Shown: positions 1-6,212, counted from the first letter of the stretch. The stretch: 6,864 bases of DNA from an uncultured Verrucomicrobiota bacterium (GCA_903919625.1 CAIXIZ010000251.1:1-6864), one strand, 5' to 3'. Notes: generated by a model from the letters alone, not told the origin. Numbers and translations: made by a program.

Positions 1-198
1 ATGCTGGCCGCCCATGGGCTGGGCCTGGGAACCTGCCCCATTGGCATTGCGCGCCCTTGGCTAAACCTGCCCGCAGTCAAGGACGAGTTGGGAATCGCAC
101 CCGATCTCATGGCGGTTTTTCCCCTGGTGGTCGGCCACCCGGAGGGCCAGACGACGGCTGTGCCGCGCAATGCAGCGGACATTGTGAGCTGGCTTTGA
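1..198 (+). CDS. Nitroreductase family protein, C-terminal fragment (5' end outside window)
   Basis: The reading frame is open from the first base and ends at TGA 196-198, leaving 65 residues. The segment AAHGLGLGTCPIGIARP, then LNLPAVKDELGI and FPLVVGHPEG, matches the C-terminal part of FMN-dependent nitroreductase-like oxidoreductases. In that family a GLGTCWIG-type stretch helps form the flavin pocket and a VVGYPxG strand lies near the end. These enzymes are cytoplasmic and move electrons from NAD(P)H to nitro compounds, quinones or other acceptors; the substrate cannot be read from this fragment. The ATG at base 1 is probably an internal methionine, because family members are usually about 170-250 residues and the catalytic N-terminal half is missing here. 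Family assignment is fairly secure; the precise subfamily is unknown. Confidence 0.8.
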   Translation: MLAAHGLGLGTCPIGIARPWLNLPAVKDELGIAPDLMAVFPLVVGHPEGQTTAVPRNAADIVSWL

Positions 199-461
199 AC
201 ATGGTGGCCATCACCGGTTGGGCGATTGGCTCGCTCCCCGCTGACAGCGAAACCGGGGATCGCAACCTCCGCGACGCCGGGTCGCCCCATGAGAAACTCG
301 CCCGAGTGGTCGTTCCACTCCGCATGATCGTGAAGGTTTTATTGATGTGATGCGCCACGCCATCGCGCTCAACGGTTCTCTTTCAACACCCAGCGCATGG
401 TGCGGCAATATGGGCTCAAAGCTTACTTTGAGTGATGGCTCGGCTCCACCCCTGCCGCCGG
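199..461. other. Intergenic stretch without a supported gene
   Basis: This 263-base stretch separates the nitroreductase stop from the stop of the minus-strand DUF2934 gene, so it is a convergent intergenic region. The short open frames on either strand have arginine-, serine- and proline-rich translations with no recognisable family. The only structure I see is a short hairpin at 415-432, listed separately. No tRNA-like cloverleaf, repeat or T-tract terminator was recognised. Confidence 0.5.
415..432. terminator. Short hairpin, possible weak transcription end for the DUF2934 gene
   Basis: CTCAAAG (415-421) and CTTTGAG (426-432) are perfect 7-base inverted arms around a 4-base loop. The hairpin begins about 30 bases past the DUF2934 stop, in the convergent gap. 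No T run follows on the minus strand, so it is not a classical intrinsic terminator. It could be a 3'-end stabilising hairpin or chance. Confidence 0.25.
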
Positions 462-845
462 TCACTGCGGTTTTTTCGGCATGGCCCGCAATGATCCGCC
501 CAGGCGGCGCCCACGCACCCTCTGGCGTGCCTCACCCGCAACAACATCCAGCCGGCCATCATGGGCCGTGCCCGCCGGGTGAAACCGATGGGCAGGATCG
601 TTGCTGTGCTGGGCGACTGTCTGCCGGATGGTATGACTCTCCTCCAAGTCAGTCCGGAGCCCGGCCCGGCCGGCTGTGCCAGGCTGAGCCAGCTCCGCCA
701 GCAGTGCCGCCTTTGCCGCCAGCCAAAACCCCCAGTCTCCCCCGTGAGGCGAGCCACGGTCGAGCCAGAGGAAATATGCCCGCTGGCGAATGGCCTCTTC
801 GTCTGGCTCAGTTTTCGGAGATGGGGCTGGCAGGTGAGTGGTCAT
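462..845 (-). CDS. DUF2934 domain-containing small protein
   Basis: The product is 127 residues, read from an ATG at 843-845. Residues about 16-52 (EEAIRQRAYFLWLDRG, then GDWGFWLAAKAALLAEL) match DUF2934, a short domain of unknown function. Its hallmarks are an I..RAY.LW segment, a glycine turn, and a D.W..A aromatic/acidic stretch. No signal peptide or membrane helix is visible, so it is probably cytoplasmic. The C-terminal half, from about residue 56, is rich in Arg, His and Gly and resembles no domain; it may be a disordered tail or the result of an old frameshift. The gene lies 66 bases downstream of another small minus-strand gene and may be co-transcribed with it. No clear ribosome binding site precedes the start. 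The domain call is firm; the function is unknown. Confidence 0.72.
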   Translation of the reverse strand: MTTHLPAPSPKTEPDEEAIRQRAYFLWLDRGSPHGGDWGFWLAAKAALLAELAQPGTAGRAGLRTDLEESHTIRQTVAQHSNDPAHRFHPAGTAHDGRLDVVAGEARQRVRGRRLGGSLRAMPKKPQ

Positions 846-911
846 GGCTTGGTTGGGTGGTCAAAGGGCGGAACCCCGTCGGGAGGAAATTTCATGGGCG
901 TAAGGTGGCGT

Positions 912-1202
912 TCAGTCAGCGAAGCCAAACCGGAAACGCGCTTCGTCCGGCTTGAGCTTGAGCGTCGTACAGATGCGGACCGCCGCAAGCCGGGCAGCGG
1001 CAATCCGCACCATCCGGTCGAATTTGGCCGGGGCAAGATCGGCGCCCTCGGGCTTGATGGCATGGAGGGCCATGCCCGGCTCCGGCAGTTCCTGAATGAA
1101 GTCCTCACACGTGACCGGGTCGTCGGTATCATACACATGATGGGCCGGCGGGTGATGCTTGCGGAAGCCTGGGCTGTATTCGACTGAGTCTTTGGAGAGC
1201 AT
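912..1202 (-). CDS. Unrecognised small soluble protein
   Basis: The likely product is 96 residues starting MLSKDSVEYSPGFRKHHPP. The frame stays open upstream to an ATG at 1421, which would give 169 residues. I prefer the ATG at 1200-1202 because codons downstream of it mostly end in G or C and read like a real protein, while codons between 1421 and about 1300 do not. The longer start would also overlap the start of the plus-strand gene at 1420. The sequence is acidic in the middle (VYDTDDPVTCEDFIQELPEPG) and ends in a basic, helix-like stretch (MVRIAAARLAAVRICTTLKLK). There is no signal peptide, membrane segment or family I recognise. It probably precedes the DUF2934 gene in a two-gene minus-strand unit. 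No good ribosome binding site is visible. Confidence 0.55.
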   Translation of the reverse strand: MLSKDSVEYSPGFRKHHPPAHHVYDTDDPVTCEDFIQELPEPGMALHAIKPEGADLAPAKFDRMVRIAAARLAAVRICTTLKLKPDEARFRFGFAD

Positions 1203-1419
1203 GTAATTGCCAGGGTTGGATGCGTCCGGTGGATTGGGCGACTGGCCCGGTGCGCCCACTCTAGCCCGGCGGAGGCCTTCTCGCACCGCACTTTTTGCCT
1301 TTTGTGCTGCATAAATTGGCTCCGGGGTTTCCCCTGACGGCAAAGCACCGGGCAAAATCCGCACAACATTTGCCAAGCCACGCGCAGCGGATGGCGGACC
1401 TTTCAGGCATGGTAAGGGC

Positions 1420-1893
1420 ATGTCCCCCTCTTTGCCCCGAGTACTTCACCGCCATCGACTAGCGGTGAAGGCCGAGTGGGCCCGTCGATTGCGCGCGCAA
1501 CCGCCGAGCAGCGCCCTTGCGCACCCGGAGATCCTGGTGCACCTGATGGACGAGACCTTGGACCAGCTGGGCACGCTGCTGAGCTCCAAGTCCAGACGGG
1601 GCTGGATTGCCCGGCATCCGTTGCGGGCCGGACAATTTCACGCGGAGTGCCCCTGCGGGATGAATCCCCTGCTGGCCTACTTCAGCACCGGCAGCCTGGC
1701 CCTGCACGATGCGCTGGCCGGTCCCGCGCGTCTCAACCATGATGAGCAGGAAACCATCAGGCAGGCCTGGCAGACCCTCGCCCAGCGTGAAATCGAGCCC
1801 CTCTGCAGCTCCTGCCAGCGGGTCAGCGCGATGGAGTTTGTGCCGTTGCTGCTCTCCTCAGGACCGTGCATGCAAGCGCTCGCGCCAGACTGA
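1420..1893 (+). CDS. Uncharacterised cysteine-containing helical protein
   Basis: The product is 157 residues and looks all-helical and soluble. It opens with LHRHRLAVKAEWARRLRAQPP and continues with LAHPEILVHLMDETLDQLGTL. Two cysteine pairs stand out: CPC at residues 77-79, in AECPCGMNPLLAYFSTG, and CSSC at 129-132, in EPLCSSCQRVSAMEF. They could bind a metal or a cluster, or form redox pairs; this is inference. The N-terminal pattern, a helix around xEWxxRLR followed by a second helix ending in LMDETLDQL, is vaguely like the N-terminal helical sensor domain of RsbR-type proteins, but I cannot assign it. The start is the first ATG of the frame, with only a weak purine-rich stretch (AAGGGC) just upstream. 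The last 36 bases overlap the 3' end of the convergent PocR/AraC gene. Protein-like composition and phase support a real gene; the function is unknown. Confidence 0.72.
   Translation: MSPSLPRVLHRHRLAVKAEWARRLRAQPPSSALAHPEILVHLMDETLDQLGTLLSSKSRRGWIARHPLRAGQFHAECPCGMNPLLAYFSTGSLALHDALAGPARLNHDEQETIRQAWQTLAQREIEPLCSSCQRVSAMEFVPLLLSSGPCMQALAPD
1444..1470. repeat. Perfect 9-base inverted repeat inside the start of the 1420 gene
   Basis: CTTCACCGC (1444-1452) and GCGGTGAAG (1462-1470) are perfect inverted arms separated by 9 bases. The repeat covers codons 9-17 of the 157-residue protein. In mRNA it could form a GC-rich stem about 25 bases after the start codon; in DNA it could be an operator half-site pair. 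No T tract follows, so it is not a terminator. Confidence 0.4.
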
Positions 1894-2763
1894 GGGCGGT
1901 TCGCCGGAGAGACGGTGAAACACCCGGTTGAACTGGGACAAGGATTGAAAGCCCGCCTCAAAGGCCGCCTCGCTGACGCGGGTCTGCGGGTTGAGCAGGA
2001 GACTTTTGACCTTTTCGATCCGCACCCGGGCGAGGTAGTCGGTAAAGGTGAGCCCGGTGGCCTTCTTGAACGTCTTGCAAAAATAAAACGCGCTCATGTT
2101 CACCGCCTGGGCGACCTCGCCAAGCGTGATCTCGCCATCCTGCCGCTCCGCAATGAAAGCACGGGCCTTGGCGACTGCCGGGGGTTCCGCATGGGCGGTC
2201 TGCACGACGAGCTGGTTGGCGATGCTGGCGAGGTGCTGGGCAAATACCGCGATCAGTCGCAGGACCGACTCATATTGCCGTCGTGGGATCACCCTGGTCT
2301 GAAAATAAGCCTCTTCCAGCCGCTTTAGGTCCACTTCCACGCCCCAATTGATGAGCTGTCGCGTCGTCCTTGCAACTTCGGCATGATTGGGGGTGTGCAA
2401 CAAAATCTGCCCCGTCTGCAAAAAAGCGATGACATCCTCGCCCACCCGCACCGGCACCGATGAATCACACAGGCCGGCAAAACAATGGAGGGTTTTCGGT
2501 TCCAATCCGGCCTGCTCTTCCAATTTTTGCTGCATCCGGAGGCACCCGGCGCATGACCGGTTGGTCTTGGCCATCAGGGCGCAGAATGGATTTTCCCTCC
2601 GGTCGCCCTGATGCGGCAGGTCAAAGGCTTCGACCGGTCGCAGGCTGAGCGGCAGTCCGGTGGCCTCGCCAAACGCCGTTTCATAGTCACGAAAAATTTT
2701 TGAGCGCTTCAATTGCGCAACAAGCGCACGGCTGCGCTTTGGCGGCGTGTCCAGTGACGACAT
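1858..2763 (-). CDS. AraC-family transcriptional regulator with PocR sensory domain
   Basis: The product is 301 residues from the ATG at 2761-2763. Residues about 20-140 form a PocR domain, with FRDYETAFGEATGLPLSLRP, NPFCALMAKTNRSCAGC and HCFAGLCDSSVPVRVGED, then an FLQTGQILL strand. PocR domains are ligand sensors named after the propanediol-utilisation regulator. Cysteines 61, 71, 74, 94 and 99 cluster there. Residues about 195-298 are an AraC/XylS DNA-binding domain with two helix-turn-helix units: ITLGEVAQAVNMSAFYFCKTFKKATG and VSEAAFEAGFQSLSQFNRVFHRLSGEPP, here quoted in pieces of the motif order only. The frame also opens at ATG 2793 and further upstream, but the extra residues are low-complexity and unlike the family. 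A GGAGGAG lies rather far (15 bases) before the chosen start. It is transcribed divergently from a small membrane-protein gene and overlaps the 1420 gene at its 3' end. The ligand is unknown; the regulator role is secure. Confidence 0.92.
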   Translation of the reverse strand: MSSLDTPPKRSRALVAQLKRSKIFRDYETAFGEATGLPLSLRPVEAFDLPHQGDRRENPFCALMAKTNRSCAGCLRMQQKLEEQAGLEPKTLHCFAGLCDSSVPVRVGEDVIAFLQTGQILLHTPNHAEVARTTRQLINWGVEVDLKRLEEAYFQTRVIPRRQYESVLRLIAVFAQHLASIANQLVVQTAHAEPPAVAKARAFIAERQDGEITLGEVAQAVNMSAFYFCKTFKKATGLTFTDYLARVRIEKVKSLLLNPQTRVSEAAFEAGFQSLSQFNRVFHRLSGEPPSVWRERLHARS

Positions 2764-2804
2764 GCCGTGACTTTTGCGCTCCTCCGCCGGCATGCAACCA
2801 ATAA

Positions 2805-2822
2805 GATTTTGCCGGTAAAATC
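2805..2822. promoter_or_regulatory. Near-perfect 18-base palindrome in divergent promoter region; candidate operator
   Basis: GATTTTGCCGGTAAAATC pairs with its own reverse complement at 16 of 18 positions (one mismatched pair). It sits almost midway in the 97-base gap between the PocR/AraC start (2763) and the membrane-protein start (2861), about 40 bases from each. That placement suits an operator controlling both genes, possibly bound by the adjacent regulator. AraC proteins often prefer direct repeats, so another dimeric repressor is also possible. Experimental binding is not shown by the sequence. Confidence 0.4.
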
Positions 2823-2860
2823 GTGTCGACAACCTCCCCCGCGGTGGCTTGACTGGTTCC

Positions 2861-3109
2861 ATGTCTTCGCCGTCGCCCACCGCCAAATCCTTCACGCCCG
2901 CGAGTCTCGCCGTGGACTCTGTCCTCGTCATCGCATTTTTCGCCTACATGTACAGTTTGCTGCGCTCGCATGTGCCATCGGGTGATGAACATTATATCCG
3001 GCTCTGGGCGGCTTTGGGGGCCTCATGCATGAGCGGGGTGTTCTGGCTCTGCATTCAGATGTTCCGCGTGGTCCTCCGCGCCCAGCTGGCCGCGAAAAAC
3101 AGGCCGTAA
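2861..3109 (+). CDS. Small two-helix inner-membrane protein, unknown function
   Basis: The product is 82 residues from the ATG at 2861; an in-frame TTG at 2849 is less likely. After a short Ser/Pro/Thr-rich N-terminus there are two hydrophobic segments. The first is at about residues 15-38 (SLAVDSVLVIAFFAYMYSLL) and the second at about 48-70 (LWAALGASCMSGVFWLCIQM), ending in a basic tail (RVVLRAQLAAKNRP). This predicts a hairpin in the cytoplasmic membrane with a short polar loop (RSHVPSGDEHYIR) between the helices. There is no enzyme motif. It is divergent from the PocR/AraC regulator, so it may be that regulator's target, but the link is inferred from position only. It ends 96 bases before the convergent gspB-like gene. 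Confidence 0.72.
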   Translation: MSSPSPTAKSFTPASLAVDSVLVIAFFAYMYSLLRSHVPSGDEHYIRLWAALGASCMSGVFWLCIQMFRVVLRAQLAAKNRP

Positions 3110-3184
3110 GCCCGCCCGGGTTTGTCCAGGTTCCGGATCGGTCAGGCCAGGCCCGGCGCAATGCCCAGGGTCGGGACATCGGAC

Positions 3185-3202
3185 GGATCAGCACCGTGAT
3201 CC
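3185..3202. terminator. Weak hairpin in the convergent gap after the gspB-like gene
   Basis: GGATCA (3185-3190) and TGATCC (3197-3202) are perfect 6-base arms around a 6-base loop. They begin 3 bases past the gspB-like stop on the minus strand. No T tract follows in either direction, so termination here is only a possibility. The remainder of the 3110-3205 gap holds nothing I recognise. Confidence 0.2.
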
Positions 3203-3205
3203 CGC

Positions 3206-3778
3206 CTACTTGGTGTAAAGCTGACCGTGGTCGTCGCGAAACACGACATGATCGGACAGCACTTCCTGCAGCACCAGGTTGTCCGTCACATGGTCGCCAG
3301 GAACATAGACTTTCCCGTCGATCATCACCCGCTGGGTCTGGCCACTGATCCGGCCCCGGACAGTAAATTTTGCCACTTGCTCCAACAGAACTACCGAAGG
3401 TTGTTCCACCACCGGAGGGGGGCCGGGAGGGGCAGGCGGCAGGCCGGCAGTTTCGGGCGCCACCATGGACACGACAGGTGGCTTGGGCGGCGCCACCGGC
3501 CTGGCCACGGGAGGTGCAGGCGTCGGTGGCAACGGCACTTCGGCCGGCTTCAAAACATACCAGACGGTGGCGGCCAGCACCAAGATCGCCGCTCCACCGA
3601 GCACCGGCATCAGGGGTGTTTTTTTCTCGGTCTGGGCAGGTGTTTCACCCGCTGCCGGTCGTACCGGCATGGGCAGTTTGGGCGCCGGCATCACAAGCGG
3701 GGCCGGCGGCGTGCCCGGCGGAGGTGAATCGACCTTTTTGCCTTTGCTTTTGGCGAGTGCGGCGGCGATGTGGCTCAT
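3206..3778 (-). CDS. GspB-like (type II secretion protein B type) single-pass membrane protein
   Basis: The product is 190 residues. It begins MSHIAAALAKSKGKK, echoing the MSYILDALKKSE-type start of GspB/ExeB proteins. A single membrane helix lies at about 56-76 (VLGGAAILVLAATVWYVL), and a long proline/alanine linker follows at about 78-127. The C-terminal domain at about 133-190 reads KFTVRGRISGQTQRVMIDG, then VYVPGDHV, LVLQEVLSDHVVF and GQLYTK. This is the order seen in the GspB C-terminal domain: a small beta-rich module with an INGxVxxxGDxV core and a final xGQxxxL strand. In type II secretion, GspB partners GspA and helps place the secretin through peptidoglycan. Topology would be cytoplasmic N-terminus, periplasmic linker and domain. 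It lies 44 bases downstream of tolB on the same strand, so co-transcription is likely. No other secretion gene is visible, so a true type II role is unproven; a generic envelope adaptor is the alternative. Confidence 0.68.
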   Translation of the reverse strand: MSHIAAALAKSKGKKVDSPPPGTPPAPLVMPAPKLPMPVRPAAGETPAQTEKKTPLMPVLGGAAILVLAATVWYVLKPAEVPLPPTPAPPVARPVAPPKPPVVSMVAPETAGLPPAPPGPPPVVEQPSVVLLEQVAKFTVRGRISGQTQRVMIDGKVYVPGDHVTDNLVLQEVLSDHVVFRDDHGQLYTK

Positions 3779-3822
3779 ACGGGCTCAGACTGGCCCATGA
3801 CCCGCCCGGTGAAAAGCCCCAT

Positions 3823-5046
3823 TTATGGATTCAGCACACTCGCCTGCGAACATTCACCCACCACCTCAGGCCGGCTCAGGCGGGTCGCCTTGTGGGTTAC
3901 CGTGTCCAGGAGACAGAGTACCCGGCTATTGCTGGATTTTGCAGTACAGACCAGATGCCGGCCATCCGCGAGCCAGACCGGCTCGTTCACTTCGGTCGCC
4001 GCAATTTTATCCGACACTATTTTGGCTGGCGTGCTGCCGGAAAGATCCAGCACGGCAACTTGGTAGCTTCCCTTGGTGCCGGCGGTAAAGGCGAGCTTGT
4101 TGGGATCGGCCCGGCTCCAGTCCGGTTCGGCCGCATAGGCAAATCCGGAGGGCACCGCCTGGGGGGTGCCACCCGAAACCGGGATCCGGTAGAGTTGCGG
4201 GCCGGGCTGCATCGCAAAGATGAGCTGGGTGCTGTCGGGTGACCAGTTGGGCGAGGCCTTTACCGTGTCAGAATGGGTTTTGCGCGCAATGCCCCGGCCC
4301 TGTGCGTCGCTGACGTAGATTTCGGTCGGCCCCTCGCCACTGAGGACCATGGCCACCTGCTGGCCATTGGGACTGTACCGCGCGCCACTGTTCGTGCCCT
4401 TGAAACTCACGAATTGCGTGAGCTGCAGACTGCCGGGATCCAAGAGGTAAATGTCGGGAAACCCCGTTTTGTAACTGGTGAAGATCAGCTCCTTCCTGCC
4501 CGGAACCCAGCGTGGAGTCAGGACTGACGCCCGGTCGGTTGTCACCTGCTGCACCTGGGTGAGAAACAGGTCGCCCGTATAGACCTCGGTCTTGCCGGTG
4601 TGGGTGCTCACAAATGCGAGCTGAGAGGCAAAAAAACCATTGAGGTTGCTGGTCGCCTTTACCGCCAGGTCGGCGGCACGGTACAGGGCATTCACCCACG
4701 CCGCCTTCTTCTCTCCTTTGCCCGTGGCGGTCTGGCTGAACACGGCGGCCCCGGAGGCGTTTCGCCCCTCCACCCGGATCTGATTGGCCGCAATCTCGGT
4801 GAAGTTTAGCGACCAGGCCGCCCCGGTTGCGACAATCAGAAAACGGCCGTGCGCGTTAAAGGCGTTATGGACATAGTTGCCCAGTTCCGGACTGCTGGCG
4901 GTGAGGCTGATTTTGATGGGTTGCTCGCCGGCGGGGAGATCCAGCTCACCAATGCTGGTTCCCGCAGTTGCGGCGCGAAGGGCCAAAGGCCCGATCCCGC
5001 TTGCGGTGAGGAAGGTGAGAAAGATGCAGGTGAAGCGTAGGCGCAT
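3823..5046 (-). CDS. tolB: TolB-like periplasmic beta-propeller protein
   Basis: The product is 407 residues from the ATG at 5044-5046; an upstream in-frame GTG at 5097 would bury the signal peptide. Residues 1-28 are a Sec signal peptide: MRLR, a hydrophobic core (FTCIFLTFLTASG), and a likely cut after ATA. Residues about 30-135 form the alpha/beta N-terminal domain, with PIKISLTASSPELGNYVHNA and GRFLIV. After LNGFFASQLAFVS a six-bladed propeller of PD40 repeats follows, with recurring TPRW.PG, ARYSPNG, PNWSPDS, PDWSRAD and PVWLADG turns and IY(L/V)x(D) strands. TolB is the soluble periplasmic part of the Tol-Pal envelope system and contacts Pal and TolA. tolQRA and pal are not in the window. 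It leads a minus-strand pair with the gspB-like gene and is divergent from mrp. The family is secure; Tol-Pal function is assumed from similarity. Confidence 0.88.
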   Translation of the reverse strand: MRLRFTCIFLTFLTASGIGPLALRAATAGTSIGELDLPAGEQPIKISLTASSPELGNYVHNAFNAHGRFLIVATGAAWSLNFTEIAANQIRVEGRNASGAAVFSQTATGKGEKKAAWVNALYRAADLAVKATSNLNGFFASQLAFVSTHTGKTEVYTGDLFLTQVQQVTTDRASVLTPRWVPGRKELIFTSYKTGFPDIYLLDPGSLQLTQFVSFKGTNSGARYSPNGQQVAMVLSGEGPTEIYVSDAQGRGIARKTHSDTVKASPNWSPDSTQLIFAMQPGPQLYRIPVSGGTPQAVPSGFAYAAEPDWSRADPNKLAFTAGTKGSYQVAVLDLSGSTPAKIVSDKIAATEVNEPVWLADGRHLVCTAKSSNSRVLCLLDTVTHKATRLSRPEVVGECSQASVLNP

Positions 5047-5054
5047 GGAAATGA

Positions 5055-5104
5055 TGACGTTGCTCCCATTCCTATTTACAGCCCGGCCCAAGTTCACAAC
5101 GTCA
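5055..5104. promoter_or_regulatory. Inverted 8-base arms in the tolB-mrp divergent promoter region
   Basis: TGACGTTG (5055-5062) and CAACGTCA (5097-5104) are perfect inverted arms 34 bases apart in the 89-base gap between the starts of tolB and mrp. Between them, the minus strand has a TAAATA stretch near 5070-5075 that could serve as a -10 element for tolB. The arms could be a pair of operator sites for one regulator. In a gap this size, such a match by chance is not very unlikely. Confidence 0.3.
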
Positions 5105-5135
5105 AACCCTGCATGTCTTCATTTTCTTCCCGGCC

Positions 5136-6212
5136 ATGACCACTGACGATCTAAAGGCCGCCCTCGCCCAGGTAAAATATCCCGGCTTCAGCCGCGACAT
5201 CGTGTCCTTCGGGCTGGTGCGCGCCGCCAGCCTCACGGACGGCGTGGCCCGGATCTCGCTCGCGCTGACCACCAGTGACCCCAAAGTCCCCACCCAGCTG
5301 AAACGGGAGGTCGAGCAATGCCTCCGCGCGCTGGCCGGCGTGCGCGAGGTCGTGGTGGAGATTGCCGTTGCCCGGGCCCCCGCCAACGGCGCCGCCGGGG
5401 ACAATCTCGCCGGCAATGCCGCCGCACCCAAGGCCATCAAATTCGCCGTCGCCATCGCATCCGGAAAAGGCGGCGTGGGCAAGAGCACCTTCGCCGTCAA
5501 TCTCGCCTGCGCGCTGGCCCAGCATCTCACCGCCCAGGGCCGGCCCGGCCGGGTTGGCCTGATGGACTGCGACATTTACGGCCCCAGCGTGCCGCTGATG
5601 ATCGGTTTGCAGGGCCAACGGCCCAATGTCGCCGGAGACAACATCATCATCCCGCTCGAGAAACATGGCGTGAAGGTCATGAGCATGGGGTTTCTGGTGG
5701 ACGAAAACACGCCTGTCGTCTGGCGCGGGCCGATGATCATGAAAACCATCCAGCAGTTTGTCCAAAATGTCCAGTGGGGCGAGCTCGACATCCTGCTGGT
5801 GGACCTGCCGCCCGGCACCGGCGACGCCCAGCTTTCCCTCGTGCAGACGCTGCCGCTCGATGGCGCGGTGCTCATCACCACGCCCCAGCCCGCCGCAACC
5901 AACATCGCGCGCAAAGGCGGCCTGATGTTCCAAAAGGTCAACGTGCCGCTCCTGGGTGTCGCGGAAAACATGAGCTATTTTCTCGACCCGGCAGGACTGC
6001 GTCACGCGCTCTTCGGCGAAGGCGGCGGCCAGAAAACCGCCGATTCGCTCGGCACCATTTTGCTTGGCCAGGTGCCGCTCATTGCCGGCATCCGCGCTGG
6101 TGGCGACAGCGGCGAACCGGTCGTGGTCAACGCGCCGTCCGGCGAGGCGGCAAAAATCTTCCGGGCCATCGGGGAGAAGATCCTGACCCTGCTGGCCGGC
6201 AGACCCGGCTGA
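5136..6212 (+). CDS. mrp: Mrp/ApbC-type P-loop ATPase, Fe-S cluster carrier, lacking the CxxC motif
   Basis: The product is 358 residues, a normal length for the family. Residues about 3-78 are a MIP18/DUF59-type domain (LKAALAQVKYPG through REVVVEIAVA). An Ala/Gly-rich linker leads to the ParA/MinD-like ATPase. Its deviant Walker A is GKGGVGKST at 110-118, followed by LMDCDIYGPS at 142-151, a WRGPMIMKTIQQF segment at about 196-208 and Walker B/switch DILLVDLPPGTGD at 218-230. Mrp/ApbC dimers carry and transfer [4Fe-4S] clusters in the cytoplasm. The usual CxxC after ENMSYF, which holds the bridging cluster in many members, is replaced here by LDPAG at 283-287, followed by LFGEGGG. Some other lineages also lack it. 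The start ATG has no visible Shine-Dalgarno. The gene is divergent from tolB and converges on the response regulator gene 46 bases away. Confidence 0.93.
   Translation: MTTDDLKAALAQVKYPGFSRDIVSFGLVRAASLTDGVARISLALTTSDPKVPTQLKREVEQCLRALAGVREVVVEIAVARAPANGAAGDNLAGNAAAPKAIKFAVAIASGKGGVGKSTFAVNLACALAQHLTAQGRPGRVGLMDCDIYGPSVPLMIGLQGQRPNVAGDNIIIPLEKHGVKVMSMGFLVDENTPVVWRGPMIMKTIQQFVQNVQWGELDILLVDLPPGTGDAQLSLVQTLPLDGAVLITTPQPAATNIARKGGLMFQKVNVPLLGVAENMSYFLDPAGLRHALFGEGGGQKTADSLGTILLGQVPLIAGIRAGGDSGEPVVVNAPSGEAAKIFRAIGEKILTLLAGRPG

Noticed and set aside
455..476. GCGG followed by six T near the end of the DUF2934 gene as a plus-strand terminator for the nitroreductase gene
   Set aside because: The only stem is CCGC/GCGG of 4 bases, and it lies more than 250 bases past the nitroreductase stop, overlapping the coding end of the opposite gene.
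883..1187. Plus-strand frame starting at ATG 894 with a good Shine-Dalgarno-like GGGAGGAAATTTC before it
   Set aside because: It lies opposite the minus-strand gene at 912-1202, whose codon pattern and composition look far more protein-like. The purine-rich stretch is probably coincidental.
1203..1421. N-terminal extension of the 912 gene to ATG 1421
   Set aside because: Third codon positions lose their G/C preference in this part, and the start would collide with the plus-strand gene start at 1420.
3370..4242. Plus-strand open frame of 290 codons
   Set aside because: It runs antisense across the gspB-like gene and tolB; its translation shows no domain, while both minus-strand products do.
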